From the NCBI GenBank assembly GCA_021730635.1, contig JAJNNC010000019.1, positions 58,600 to 122,599 on the forward strand: a DNA stretch of 64,000 bases, written 5' to 3'. This document shows positions 17,524 to 25,958 of this stretch, in pieces (position 1 is the stretch's first letter; each line of letters opens with the position of its first letter). The notes beneath the pieces were generated by a model, which saw only the letters and a program-made list of their open reading frames with translations, was not told the DNA's origin and searched no databases. The position numbers and the translations under genes are program-made. This stretch comes from Catalimonadaceae bacterium JC749. Its GTDB lineage: Bacteria > Bacteroidota > Bacteroidia > Cytophagales > Cyclobacteriaceae.

Positions 17524-19521
17524 TTATGGATTCAGTAAATCCTTGGCATTCACTGATTTTAATTCCCGGATGACTTTATCGAATTCACGGTCAAGCTCGC
17601 TGATCTTTTCCTGGATGAGGTCTGAATCTATTTTATCTTCCTTCAGTAATTCTCTGGCAGCCTGCATTGCTGTTTCCAATCTTCCCGCCTGAATGTAAGT
17701 CAGGGCCATTTTGCTTTTATGAATAAGCTTTCCGAGCCTGTCAATATCCTGCTGCACAAAGGCGGCAGCAAATTCATCTTTATATTCTTCAAAAGCGGTA
17801 ATCGTTTTTTTCAACAATCCATCCAGAAAGCCGATCCTGTTGTTGGCTATTGCTATGTAATGGGAGAAATCCAAAAGGCTTTCCTGGCTTTCAACGGGTG
17901 CTTCATCCGCTTTTTCTGTTTCCTGAGAAGGAACCATCCCAAAGGTTTGCTGATCATCGAGGGCTGTATGATGGATATGATAATACAGCGTTCTGTATAG
18001 ATCAGTAGGCTGGAAGGGTTTTGAGACATAATCGTTGAAACCGGAAAGCCTAAGCTTTTCAGAGATATCACCTCTTGCCGATGCGGAAAGGGCAATGATA
18101 GGGGGTTGTTTGGGTAAATCCAGTTGCCTGATCGCTTTGGATGCCTGATAACCATCCATTTCAGGCATTTGTAGGTCCATCAGAATCAGATCATAATGAT
18201 GCTGTTGTACCAGCTGGAGCGCCTGGGCTCCATTGCTGGCAGCTTCATACGCTAAGTTCCAGGCTGTGAGATATTCTGCAATGATAGAAATATTGATCTC
18301 ATTATCATCCACTACCAATACTTTGGCTGCCTTGAATTTATGCTGGTCCATATCAATCACAGCTTTACTCTGATCGGCAGGCTTTTCCTGGCTAATGCTG
18401 TAATCAATCCGAAAGCTGAAGGCTGTGCCTTTGCCTACCTCGCTTTTTACAGACAGGCTACTCCCGTGTAATTGAAGTAGTTTCTGGCTGATCGTTAAAC
18501 CCAGTCCGGTGCCGCCGTATTGTAGGTTGATATCATAACTCGCCTGTGAAAATTCTTCAAAAATGGTTTCCAGTTTGTCTTCAGGAATGCCAATACCCGT
18601 GTCTTCTACTGTAAACTGTAAGGAAACCTTGTGGTCTTCCTGCTGTAAAACGAGAATCTCCAGTCTGACAAAGCCTACCTTGGTGAATTTGATGGCATTC
18701 CCTATGAGGTTGGTTAGAATCTGGGTCAACTTGAGCGGATCTCCTATCAGATAGTTGGGTACCTTTTCATCCAGATTGGCTTTCAGGTCAATTTTCTTTT
18801 CTTTGGCCTTAACGCCTAGTGTGTGGATGAGTGTCATGACAAGGTCCTTGACAGAAAAAACTTTTTCTTCAATTTTTACTTTTCCCGCTTCTATTTTGCT
18901 GAAATCCAGGATGTCATTGACGAGCCCCAGCAGGTTATCGGAAGAAAATCTTAGGATACGGGCATAGTTTTTTTGTTGCTCGTTCAAAGGAGTGTTGCGG
19001 ATCAGATTGGCGACCCCTACAATTGCGTTGAGCGGTGTTCTGATTTCATGGCTGATAGTAGCCAGAAATTCTGCTTTGGCCTTGGCAGCACTTTCTGCTT
19101 TCCGCTTGGCCTCAATCAGTTCTTTTTCATATTTTTTCCTGTCTGTAATATCAAAAATGGTGGCTCTGTAAACCACGGGATCCCCCTCAGCATTCTCCAA
19201 CTGGTTCACGTTTAAAAGCACAGGAAAAGTGGATTTATTTTTTCTGACAAAATCAAAGTTGATTTCCTTGATAAACCCCTGCATCCTGATCAAGGGGGAA
19301 AAATGGGTCTCAAAGAAAATCTTCCCGCCAATACTTAAAAAGTTTTGGAACTTCTGAATATATAAAACCTCCTCTTGCTCATAGCCTAGCCAGGAAAGCA
19401 GTGTCTTGTTGACCTTGACAACAGTGCCATCCTTTACGAATGAAATATACCCGCAGGGTGCATTTTCGTACAGCTCTTCCGCTGATTCATTGAGTAAGTC
19501 TTTATAATCATTCCAATTCAT
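17524..19521 (-). CDS. PAS hybrid histidine kinase (PAS-HisKA-HATPase-REC-Hpt)
   Basis: 665 residues, cytoplasmic (no transmembrane helix). An N-terminal PAS domain (about 12-130) begins with APCGYISFVKDGTVVKVNKT, closely recalling the PAS of RsbP-type proteins. Then come HisKA with His158 in ATISHEIRTPLN, HATPase with NLIGNAIKFT, DTGIGIP and GGTGLGL, a receiver (about 400-520) with LILMDLQMPEMDG, and an Hpt-like helical tail with LIHKSKMAL in place of the canonical HxLKG. Its ATG overlaps the hydrolase stop by 4 nt. Output is not encoded nearby; phosphate probably passes to an unlinked regulator. The weak Hpt motif makes phosphotransfer uncertain. Confidence 0.9.
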   Translation of the reverse strand: MNWNDYKDLLNESAEELYENAPCGYISFVKDGTVVKVNKTLLSWLGYEQEEVLYIQKFQNFLSIGGKIFFETHFSPLIRMQGFIKEINFDFVRKNKSTFPVLLNVNQLENAEGDPVVYRATIFDITDRKKYEKELIEAKRKAESAAKAKAEFLATISHEIRTPLNAIVGVANLIRNTPLNEQQKNYARILRFSSDNLLGLVNDILDFSKIEAGKVKIEEKVFSVKDLVMTLIHTLGVKAKEKKIDLKANLDEKVPNYLIGDPLKLTQILTNLIGNAIKFTKVGFVRLEILVLQQEDHKVSLQFTVEDTGIGIPEDKLETIFEEFSQASYDINLQYGGTGLGLTISQKLLQLHGSSLSVKSEVGKGTAFSFRIDYSISQEKPADQSKAVIDMDQHKFKAAKVLVVDDNEINISIIAEYLTAWNLAYEAASNGAQALQLVQQHHYDLILMDLQMPEMDGYQASKAIRQLDLPKQPPIIALSASARGDISEKLRLSGFNDYVSKPFQPTDLYRTLYYHIHHTALDDQQTFGMVPSQETEKADEAPVESQESLLDFSHYIAIANNRIGFLDGLLKKTITAFEEYKDEFAAAFVQQDIDRLGKLIHKSKMALTYIQAGRLETAMQAARELLKEDKIDSDLIQEKISELDREFDKVIRELKSVNAKDLLNP

Positions 19522-20339
19522 GATGTAGCTTCAGCCAGATAATTTTTAATGGCCTGAATTGTTTCTTTCGGAGCGCTGAGATTAGGACAATGGCCTGTGG
19601 CATTCATCAAATAAAAAGTGCTTTGCTTAATATTCCTGCTGACATATTCTCCTACCTCTCTGGGCGCTATGACATCTTCAGAACATTGCAGGATCAACGA
19701 AGGCGTTTGTACAAGCGGAAGATCCTTGCGATTATCCGAAAGAAAAGTTACTCTGGCAAAATGTTTTGCAATTTCAGGGTTGGTTCTACAAAAACTGTTG
19801 GTTAATTCTTCTCCCAATTCCGGCCTATCCGGGTTCCCCATGATGACGGGGGCCATATTGGCAGACCATCCCAGATAATTACTATCTAAAGCTTCTATCA
19901 GCCCTTCTATATCCTCCCGGTTAAAGCCACCGACATACTCAGCATCATTGATGTATCTGGGAGAAGGGCCTACCAGGATCAGATGCTTAAAACGGGAGGG
20001 TTCTTTGATAGAAGCGATCACGCCGATCATGGAGCTGACAGAATGCCCCACAAAAATAACATCCTGCAGATCCAGTTCACGGCAGATCTCAAGAATGTCG
20101 ATGGCATATCCTTCCAGGGTGTCATATTTCTCAGTAGAATAAAAGGACTGATCAGATTTGCCGGCACCTACCTGGTCAAAAAGAACTATTTTGTATTGCT
20201 CCTCAAAAGCAGGATACACATACCGCCACATATTCTGATCACAGCCATAACCATGCGCAAACATCATAGGCTGTGTGCCTTTCCCAAAAATCTTGATATT
20301 GTTCTTGCGGAACACCGGTGAATGTACACTCGAATTCAT
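19518..20339 (-). CDS. RsbQ/KAI2-like alpha/beta hydrolase
   Basis: 273 residues, no signal peptide. The catalytic triad is visible: Ser100 in FVGHSVSSMIG, Asp222 in CSEDVIAP and His250 in ATGHCPNLSAP. These three motifs are those of the RsbQ / DAD2 / D14 / KAI2 lineage, small-molecule receptors or hydrolases. In Bacillus, RsbQ activates RsbP through a PAS domain; here the next gene, coupled by an ATGA overlap, starts with an RsbP-like PAS. The pair therefore looks like the same sensing module wired to a histidine kinase. Ligand unknown. Confidence 0.88.
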   Translation of the reverse strand: MNSSVHSPVFRKNNIKIFGKGTQPMMFAHGYGCDQNMWRYVYPAFEEQYKIVLFDQVGAGKSDQSFYSTEKYDTLEGYAIDILEICRELDLQDVIFVGHSVSSMIGVIASIKEPSRFKHLILVGPSPRYINDAEYVGGFNREDIEGLIEALDSNYLGWSANMAPVIMGNPDRPELGEELTNSFCRTNPEIAKHFARVTFLSDNRKDLPLVQTPSLILQCSEDVIAPREVGEYVSRNIKQSTFYLMNATGHCPNLSAPKETIQAIKNYLAEATS

Positions 20340-20705
20340 ATCTGGAGTTTTACGTAAAAGTGGAGATTTAAGATTTTACTTTAAGGTACAAAGAAACTAC
20401 CTGATATGGTAAAGGATGTCGTAGAGATTTCATTTTTACACAGAAAATTGGATTGAAATCAGAAATTGTACTTTGATTTCTGTAAAAATTCATAAAAATG
20501 AAGCGTTTCTTGTTATAAAAAAATCTCTGGCAATTTTTGAACACCTATAAAAAAACAGCGAAAACCGATAATTCCTTCAAACGCTAAGTGCTTAGTCTCT
20601 ACCGGCTGCTGTCTGTGAAAGCTCCGGTCAGAAAGTAGAAGGGATCATGCATTCCCTATGAGGGGAAGCATTGTAGGGCTGATAGGAAAGGAAAGGAAAA
20701 GGGAT
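20340..20705. other. Non-coding region upstream of the RsbQ-like operon
   Basis: No gene is supported. It must hold the promoter of the minus-strand hydrolase-kinase operon, though no consensus -7 box is found. Inverted repeats are present: CTAAG-TG-CTTAG at 20584-20595, and ACCGG (20601-20605) with CCGGT about 20 nt later. A small RNA is possible but unproven. Confidence 0.4.
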
Positions 20706-20741
20706 AAAAAAACAAACCCCCACCTAAGGCAGGGATTTGTT
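20706..20741 (-). terminator. Intrinsic terminator of the 20.8-23.2 kb receptor gene
   Basis: On the minus strand an ACAAATCCC / GGGGTTTGT stem is followed by seven T (A run at 20706-20712 on the plus strand). It lies about 55 nt past the stop of the receptor gene. Confidence 0.8.
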
Positions 20742-20793
20742 CAGCGAAACTGTCAGGCAAACGCAACAGCGCTGCCCAACTTGATTAATCAGA

Positions 20794-23217
20794 TCAGTAT
20801 TCCATGTCACCTTGGTTGTTGTCGTCACCATATTCCTCCCTATCGCCGCCACGGTCGCGTTGCTGCTGTCTCTTCAACTGGTTCAGCCGATAGGTGAAAG
20901 AGAGGGTTACTTGCCGAACGCCCCACCGGAACGAAGATTCTTCGTAGAAGTTTTCTCCGTAGGTAACGCCGCGAAATTTCCGGGTGTTAAACAAATCCCT
21001 CACATTTAAAGAAACAGTGGCTTTCCTGTTGAGGACATCTTTGGTGGCGCCAAGGTCCACAGAATAAAATGCTTTTCTTCTCCCCTGAGTAGTTTCCTGG
21101 GGTGCCCGGTAGAAACCGCTCATCTGTACTTCAAAAAGTTTGGGCACGTTCCATTTGGAAGTAAACCGGCCACTCATGGTGTAGGTATCTCTGCTCAATT
21201 GTATTCCATAAGCCTCTCCTTCGGTGATGGCACGGTAAAAATTGAAATTACCATTGACGCTCCACCAGGAAAGCAGATCCAGGTTGGAGTTGACCTCAAT
21301 GCCAAAAGAATTTTCAGTGCTCATATTTTCCGGACGGCTATAGGTGATCCCGTCGTTTTCAACACGGCTTATTCTTTCTGTTTCACCATCAGTAAACCGG
21401 TAGTATCCTCCTGAGTAAATATTTCCTTTGCCGAAATTATAGAGGAAGCCTAACTCGTAACTATCCGTATATTCTGGGTCCAGGTCGGGGTTTCCCGTGC
21501 GGATATTACGGGCATCGCTGAAAGTGAAAAAAGGATTCAGGTCTCTGAAGTCGGGGCGATTGATTCTCCGGCTGTAGCTGGCCTGTAACGAACTGGCTTT
21601 GGTCAGTGTATAGGTCAGAAAAGCACTGGGGAAGAAGTTAACATAGTTTTTGTCATTTTTTTCCGCCGTTTGAATCAGATGTGTGGTGATGTCGGTAGAT
21701 TCTACCCGCACGCCGCCCTGATAAGACCATTTTCCGGTCTTGTTACTGAGGATGAGGTACCCGGCATAGATGTTTTCATCATACTCGAAGTTGTTGCTGA
21801 AGTTAGGCAGGGGTTCCCAAAGGCCTGATTCTTCCTGCTCTTCTACCAGGTAGTTGTTATCGATTTGGCGGATCGTATTGCGGTAGCCCACTTCCAGTTT
21901 CCCTTCGCTAAAGATCGGATGCACATAGTCAGCCTGGAAAAGCCATTGATCTTCATTTTCACTATTGAGCGAACGCTGATACAGGGAAGGAGCTAAGTCT
22001 TCCAGACCGGCATATTCGGTCAGGTTAGATTTTTCCGTTTCGCCTCCCTGGCGGTACTGCGCCGTGACCGACAAATCCCTGTTTTTCTGGGCAAAAGTTC
22101 TTTTATAGTAAAGTTCGTATTCCTGATTCGTTTCATCCTCTGCTTCGTCGTCTGTCCGCAAGGTGCGCTCCAACAGAACATCTTCCAGGGTATAGTCGCG
22201 GTACCAAAGATCAGAGGTGTTGTTTTCATCCGACACCCGGTAAAGGGCAGAGGCGGTGATGGTATTGTATTCGTTGATGATAAAATCAGAACCAAAACGA
22301 ATATTATTGGAGATACCCCCCCGTACTCGGCTTTGGTCGCGCCGGGTAATGTAGCTTCTGTCTGGCAGTTCGAAACGCTGGAAGGAATTGCCTTCACCGG
22401 GTGAACGGCGATAGTTGAGCCCATAGTTTACAAACACGTTCATCCAGCTTTTCCGGTAATTCAGGTTGACAGAACCCCCATAGTTGGCCGGATTCCCGAT
22501 GTTGCCTGTGAAAGATCCATTCAGGCCGGCTTGCTGTTGTTTTTTCAATACAATATTAATAATACCGCCAGCCCCTTCCGCCTCATAGCGGGCCGAGGGG
22601 TTGGTAACGACCTCTACCCGTTCGATCATGTCGCCTGTGAGGCTGCGCAACCCATCGGAATCGCCGATCCCTACCAGACCGGAAGGTTTGCCATTCACCC
22701 AGATGCGCACGTTGTTGCTCCCTCTCAGACTGACATTGCCGTCGACGTCTACGGTCACAGAGGGTAAGTTATCCAGAATCTCGGAAGCATTGCGGCCGCT
22801 GTTGCTCAAATCCTGGCCTACATTAAAGACTCTTTTGTCCAATTCCAGCACGGTTTGTTCTTTTTTTCCTTCTACCAGTACTTCAGAAAGGGTTTCAGTA
22901 CTGGGGGCCAGGGAAATTTTACCCAGATTGGTATTTCCCGCACCCACCTGTATTTCTTTCAGGTCTTTGGTTTCATAAGAGACAAACTGAATTCTGATAA
23001 GGTATTGGCCTGGTTTGGTTTCAATGTTAAAGTTACCTTCCATATCGGAGAGCCCTCCGGTAACCAGCGAAGAATCATTTTGGAGTAAACTGATAGTCGT
23101 GTATTCGAGAGGATTACCGGTTTCGGCATCAATAATCTGCCCACTGATACTGCTTTGGCTCCATGCCCAGGTAACTCCCCCTAAAAATAAAAGGGTAAAC
23201 GTAAGGAATTTGATCAT
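20794..23217 (-). CDS. Outer membrane beta-barrel / TonB-dependent receptor family protein
   Basis: 807 residues. Signal peptide ends WSQ near residue 21, followed by a carboxypeptidase-regulatory-like domain (about 22-105, GQIIDAETGNPLEYTTI to KPGQYLIRIQFVSY), a plug (about 125-235) with ILDNLPSVTVDVDGNVSLRG, VRIWVNGKPSG and RVEVVTNPSARYEAEGAGGIINI, then a barrel with RINRPDFRDLNPF and GNPDLDPEYTDSYELG. The tail is unusual: strongly charged and Gln/Arg/Asp-rich (last 25 residues), so the protein does not end in a barrel strand. It resembles the receptor at 47.2-49.8 kb in plug motifs. Ligand unknown. It ends before a clear terminator. Confidence 0.9.
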   Translation of the reverse strand: MIKFLTFTLLFLGGVTWAWSQSSISGQIIDAETGNPLEYTTISLLQNDSSLVTGGLSDMEGNFNIETKPGQYLIRIQFVSYETKDLKEIQVGAGNTNLGKISLAPSTETLSEVLVEGKKEQTVLELDKRVFNVGQDLSNSGRNASEILDNLPSVTVDVDGNVSLRGSNNVRIWVNGKPSGLVGIGDSDGLRSLTGDMIERVEVVTNPSARYEAEGAGGIINIVLKKQQQAGLNGSFTGNIGNPANYGGSVNLNYRKSWMNVFVNYGLNYRRSPGEGNSFQRFELPDRSYITRRDQSRVRGGISNNIRFGSDFIINEYNTITASALYRVSDENNTSDLWYRDYTLEDVLLERTLRTDDEAEDETNQEYELYYKRTFAQKNRDLSVTAQYRQGGETEKSNLTEYAGLEDLAPSLYQRSLNSENEDQWLFQADYVHPIFSEGKLEVGYRNTIRQIDNNYLVEEQEESGLWEPLPNFSNNFEYDENIYAGYLILSNKTGKWSYQGGVRVESTDITTHLIQTAEKNDKNYVNFFPSAFLTYTLTKASSLQASYSRRINRPDFRDLNPFFTFSDARNIRTGNPDLDPEYTDSYELGFLYNFGKGNIYSGGYYRFTDGETERISRVENDGITYSRPENMSTENSFGIEVNSNLDLLSWWSVNGNFNFYRAITEGEAYGIQLSRDTYTMSGRFTSKWNVPKLFEVQMSGFYRAPQETTQGRRKAFYSVDLGATKDVLNRKATVSLNVRDLFNTRKFRGVTYGENFYEESSFRWGVRQVTLSFTYRLNQLKRQQQRDRGGDREEYGDDNNQGDMEY

Positions 23218-24055
23218 TTCTTCTTTGTTAGTTTAATAGGGATATACCATTGTATAACGCAATATTCAGACTTGTTTCCTCCTTTTTGTTGGTGTAATAG
23301 ACTAATGACTTCAAGTTATCGACCAATATCAGGGGGCAGGCGATAGAACTTTTGGTTTACCCTTTACAGATAACCATTTTGAGTACCCTTTGGGCTGTAA
23401 GATTACTCAGTTTTTTTTACCGGATGGGTCTTGCGGAAGTATTGTTACCCCTGCGATCTTTCCGGCTTTCGTTTCCCGGGCTTGTCTGGCTTATACGGAT
23501 AGAAGTATTCGCTTTAGCTGGGTCGCCAACCCTGCGAGCCGATAGAAACGCTTGTGAACCCTCGCCAGCCTGACCCTCACCAGGCAGAGTAACAAAGAAT
23601 ACCGGACAGACTATGTTGACAGGGTAACATCGATCCGGCAATAGGTTAACAGCAGTTTTCCAGAAGAAACAGGTTAGAAGGAAAGGGGAGAAATGGGTTT
23701 TCCCAGGGAAAACAGAAGATTCCGGATGAACGGAAGGCGCATCCACCCGGAAATATGCTGCGTCAGCAGGTCTGACTGTGTTTGCCAGGAGAAGAAGGAG
23801 CAGGGCAGGCCAAACGCTCATGTTCAGACAGACCACTGATCCGATCCGGGCAAAGCGGTCCTTTTTTACTGTTCTACGACCTATTGGCTCCTTTCCGCCT
23901 ATGCTCTCTTTTTAGGCAGAGAAAAGAATGCCTGTCGCCTAGGCATGAAATCCGTTGAATCCTCAATATTATTACATTTACAAGAATATATATATATATT
24001 TATATAAAATCCTGGCTAATCTTGATAGATTCGTGTTTCACTAAACCAAAAATTT
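23218..24055. other. Long intergenic region (838 nt)
   Basis: The stretch separates the divergent receptor gene (minus) and the helical-protein gene (plus). It must contain both promoters; the AT run near 23985-24010 is the likely one for the plus gene. The centre (about 23420-23840) is richer in G and C than typical spacer and can be read as a 139-codon minus-strand frame with a hydrophobic start, but its composition and lack of any recognised domain do not support a gene. A GCCTAGGC palindrome lies at about 23937. No RNA family was recognised. Confidence 0.4.
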
Positions 24056-24697
24056 ATGTCAGCAAAAACGATTCAACAACAATTGAAAGAAGCGCGGACC
24101 ATCATTGAGAACGCAATGAAAAATCCGGAGATTCAGCAAAAGTTGCAAACGATCGGGTATTTGCCTGAGAATTTGCAAAAAGGAAAAGAGCTGTTAGAAA
24201 CGGCGGTGATGCTTCACCAACTGAAACGGGATTGCTACGGTGAGCAATATGAAGCGACTGACACCGTGCAGCAGGATTTTAAAGGCTTAAGGGCTATTTA
24301 TAAAGACCATATGACGCTGGCACAAATAGCCCTTCGCGGTCATCGGGGAGCGCAAACCAAACTTGGCATCAACCAACCGCTGGCTAAATCAAGATCAGGC
24401 TGGACGGTGCAGGCGCTTAATTTTTATAGTAAAGCGCCTCAATATCAGAAACACCTGAGCCGTTTTGGGATCACCAAAGCAGAGATGGAACAGGCACTGG
24501 CCGCTGTGGAAGCCTTTGTAGACCTTCAAGATGATCAAACGGATAAGATAGGTGCTGCGCAAAGGTCTACCCAGCAGCAGCAGCAGGCTTTGAAAGATTT
24601 GAAGAAGTGGGTGCGGGGTTTTAAAGCGATCATACGGGTAGCCATGGAAGAGGATGATCAATTGCTGGAAGCGCTGGGCATGTACGTGCCTTCCTGA
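24056..24697 (+). CDS. Conserved-looking helical protein of unknown function
   Basis: 213 residues, no signal peptide or membrane helix; almost entirely alpha-helical with Gln-rich segments (including QQQQQ near residue 172). A GHRGAQTKLGINQPLAKSRS segment and an FYSKAPQYQKHLSRFGIT segment are the most distinctive. I do not recognise a catalytic motif. Codon pattern, a good ATG and a 213-codon open frame after a strong AT-rich promoter-like tract support a real gene. It is a single-gene unit followed by a hairpin. The function is unknown. Confidence 0.75.
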   Translation: MSAKTIQQQLKEARTIIENAMKNPEIQQKLQTIGYLPENLQKGKELLETAVMLHQLKRDCYGEQYEATDTVQQDFKGLRAIYKDHMTLAQIALRGHRGAQTKLGINQPLAKSRSGWTVQALNFYSKAPQYQKHLSRFGITKAEMEQALAAVEAFVDLQDDQTDKIGAAQRSTQQQQQALKDLKKWVRGFKAIIRVAMEEDDQLLEALGMYVPS

Positions 24698-24772
24698 CAG
24701 TATGAACGAATGGTAGAAGGATGGAATGTAGGAATGAGGGTAGGTAGCGTAGGTGAATGACAGTAGGAGATG

Positions 24773-24794
24773 AAGATGGCATGAATGTCATCTT
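24773..24794 (+). terminator. Hairpin after the 24.1 kb gene
   Basis: AAGATG (24773-24778) pairs with CATCTT (24789-24794), with further pairing inside (GCAT/ATGT with one G-T). A pyrimidine tract follows rather than a pure T run, so termination is only plausible. Confidence 0.4.
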
Positions 24795-24866
24795 TCCTCT
24801 CTGCCAACAGTTAAAAATAACCTTTTTAATGAGGTGTCATTCAGGCATTCCTACCTTCAATTATTA

Positions 24867-25958
24867 CTATTTGATTCTGTGTTTCAGACGATCGATGAGC
24901 ACAGCGCCTACGATGATAGCACCGATGATAATTTCCTGCACATAGTTAGGAACCCCCAGCATATTACAGCCATTGCGGAGTACAGCCATGATCAGGGCAC
25001 CAATGATAGAACCCATCGCACTTCCTTCTCCCCCGGTGAGGGAACCTCCTCCGATGACCACTGCCGCAATGATATCCAGTTCCATCCCCATGGCTGCCGT
25101 AGGGTCGCCTACCGTCAGGTTGCTGTATTGCATAATGGAAGCAATACCGGCAAACAAAGAACCAATAGTATAAATCCAGATCTTGTTTTTACTCACGTTG
25201 ATACCACAGAGTCTGGCGGTTTCTTCATTGGAGCCGATGGCAAACACATGCCGGCCAAAGACGAAGTATTTGAGCAGGATAGCCGTCAGTATCAGTAAGA
25301 TAATGGTGATCCAGACGCCCCAGCCGAAGACCATCCAGGAAGGATTGGGATCAAGCAGCATCAGGCCCTGCAATCCGTTGACAGGGGTAGCTACGGTTTG
25401 TTCGTTGGCTATCCACTTGGCTACGCCACGGGCAATCTGCATCATACCCAGGGTTACAATAAAAGGCGTGAGGTTAAACCGGGCGGTAATGAGTCCGATG
25501 ATCCACCCACAGACCGCGCAGGCCAGAATACCGCCCAATGCGGCCAGCACCACGTAGCCTCCGGACGCTGCCCCTGCTTCGGTAATGCCCATATTCAGGA
25601 TGGTGGCGATAACCACGGTTCCCAGGGCAATCTGAGAGCCAGTGCTTAAGTCAATCCCCCCTGAAATGATGATGATGGTCATACCCAGGGCCGCAATGCC
25701 CACAATCACCGTTTGGGTAAGAATGGTCTTGATATTATAGAAAGAATAGAAAGAAGAAGGTGCCAGTATGATAAACAACAGCACCACAAAGACCAGCCCT
25801 ATCAGTGGGCCGAATTGCGATAGAACCTTCTTCAGGTTCATACCCTGACGAGACCTCTCGTGTAAATGGGCTTGGGTGTCGGCTTCGGCTTTCGGTGTTT
25901 TAGATTCTACAGAGGAACTCACGATGATAATACTTTTCTGATTTAAGATGCTAACCAA
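24867..25958 (-). CDS. Sugar ABC transporter permease, ribose/RbsC family
   Basis: 363 residues with an approximately 40-residue cytoplasmic N-terminal extension followed by about ten hydrophobic helices. Family motifs include GMTIIIISGGIDLSTGSQIAL in the first half and GGSLTGGEGSAMGSIIGALIM near the end. Starting at the ATG at 25958 it overlaps the ATPase stop by 8 nt; a GTG at 25922 is an alternative. It forms the membrane channel of the importer with the ATPase and lipoprotein encoded just upstream. Being downstream of L-fucose catabolic genes, the substrate may be L-fucose or a related 6-deoxyhexose. Confidence 0.93.
   Translation of the reverse strand: MVSILNQKSIIIVSSSVESKTPKAEADTQAHLHERSRQGMNLKKVLSQFGPLIGLVFVVLLFIILAPSSFYSFYNIKTILTQTVIVGIAALGMTIIIISGGIDLSTGSQIALGTVVIATILNMGITEAGAASGGYVVLAALGGILACAVCGWIIGLITARFNLTPFIVTLGMMQIARGVAKWIANEQTVATPVNGLQGLMLLDPNPSWMVFGWGVWITIILLILTAILLKYFVFGRHVFAIGSNEETARLCGINVSKNKIWIYTIGSLFAGIASIMQYSNLTVGDPTAAMGMELDIIAAVVIGGGSLTGGEGSAMGSIIGALIMAVLRNGCNMLGVPNYVQEIIIGAIIVGAVLIDRLKHRIK

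Noticed and set aside
23417..23836. 139-codon minus-strand frame with a hydrophobic N terminus
   Set aside because: The remainder has no domain, odd composition (many Arg, Ser, Pro, Gly) and no operon partner; likely chance.
24697..24866. Low-complexity GTAGG/GAATG words suggesting a repeat array
   Set aside because: Irregular spacing and no constant unit; not a CRISPR or true tandem repeat.
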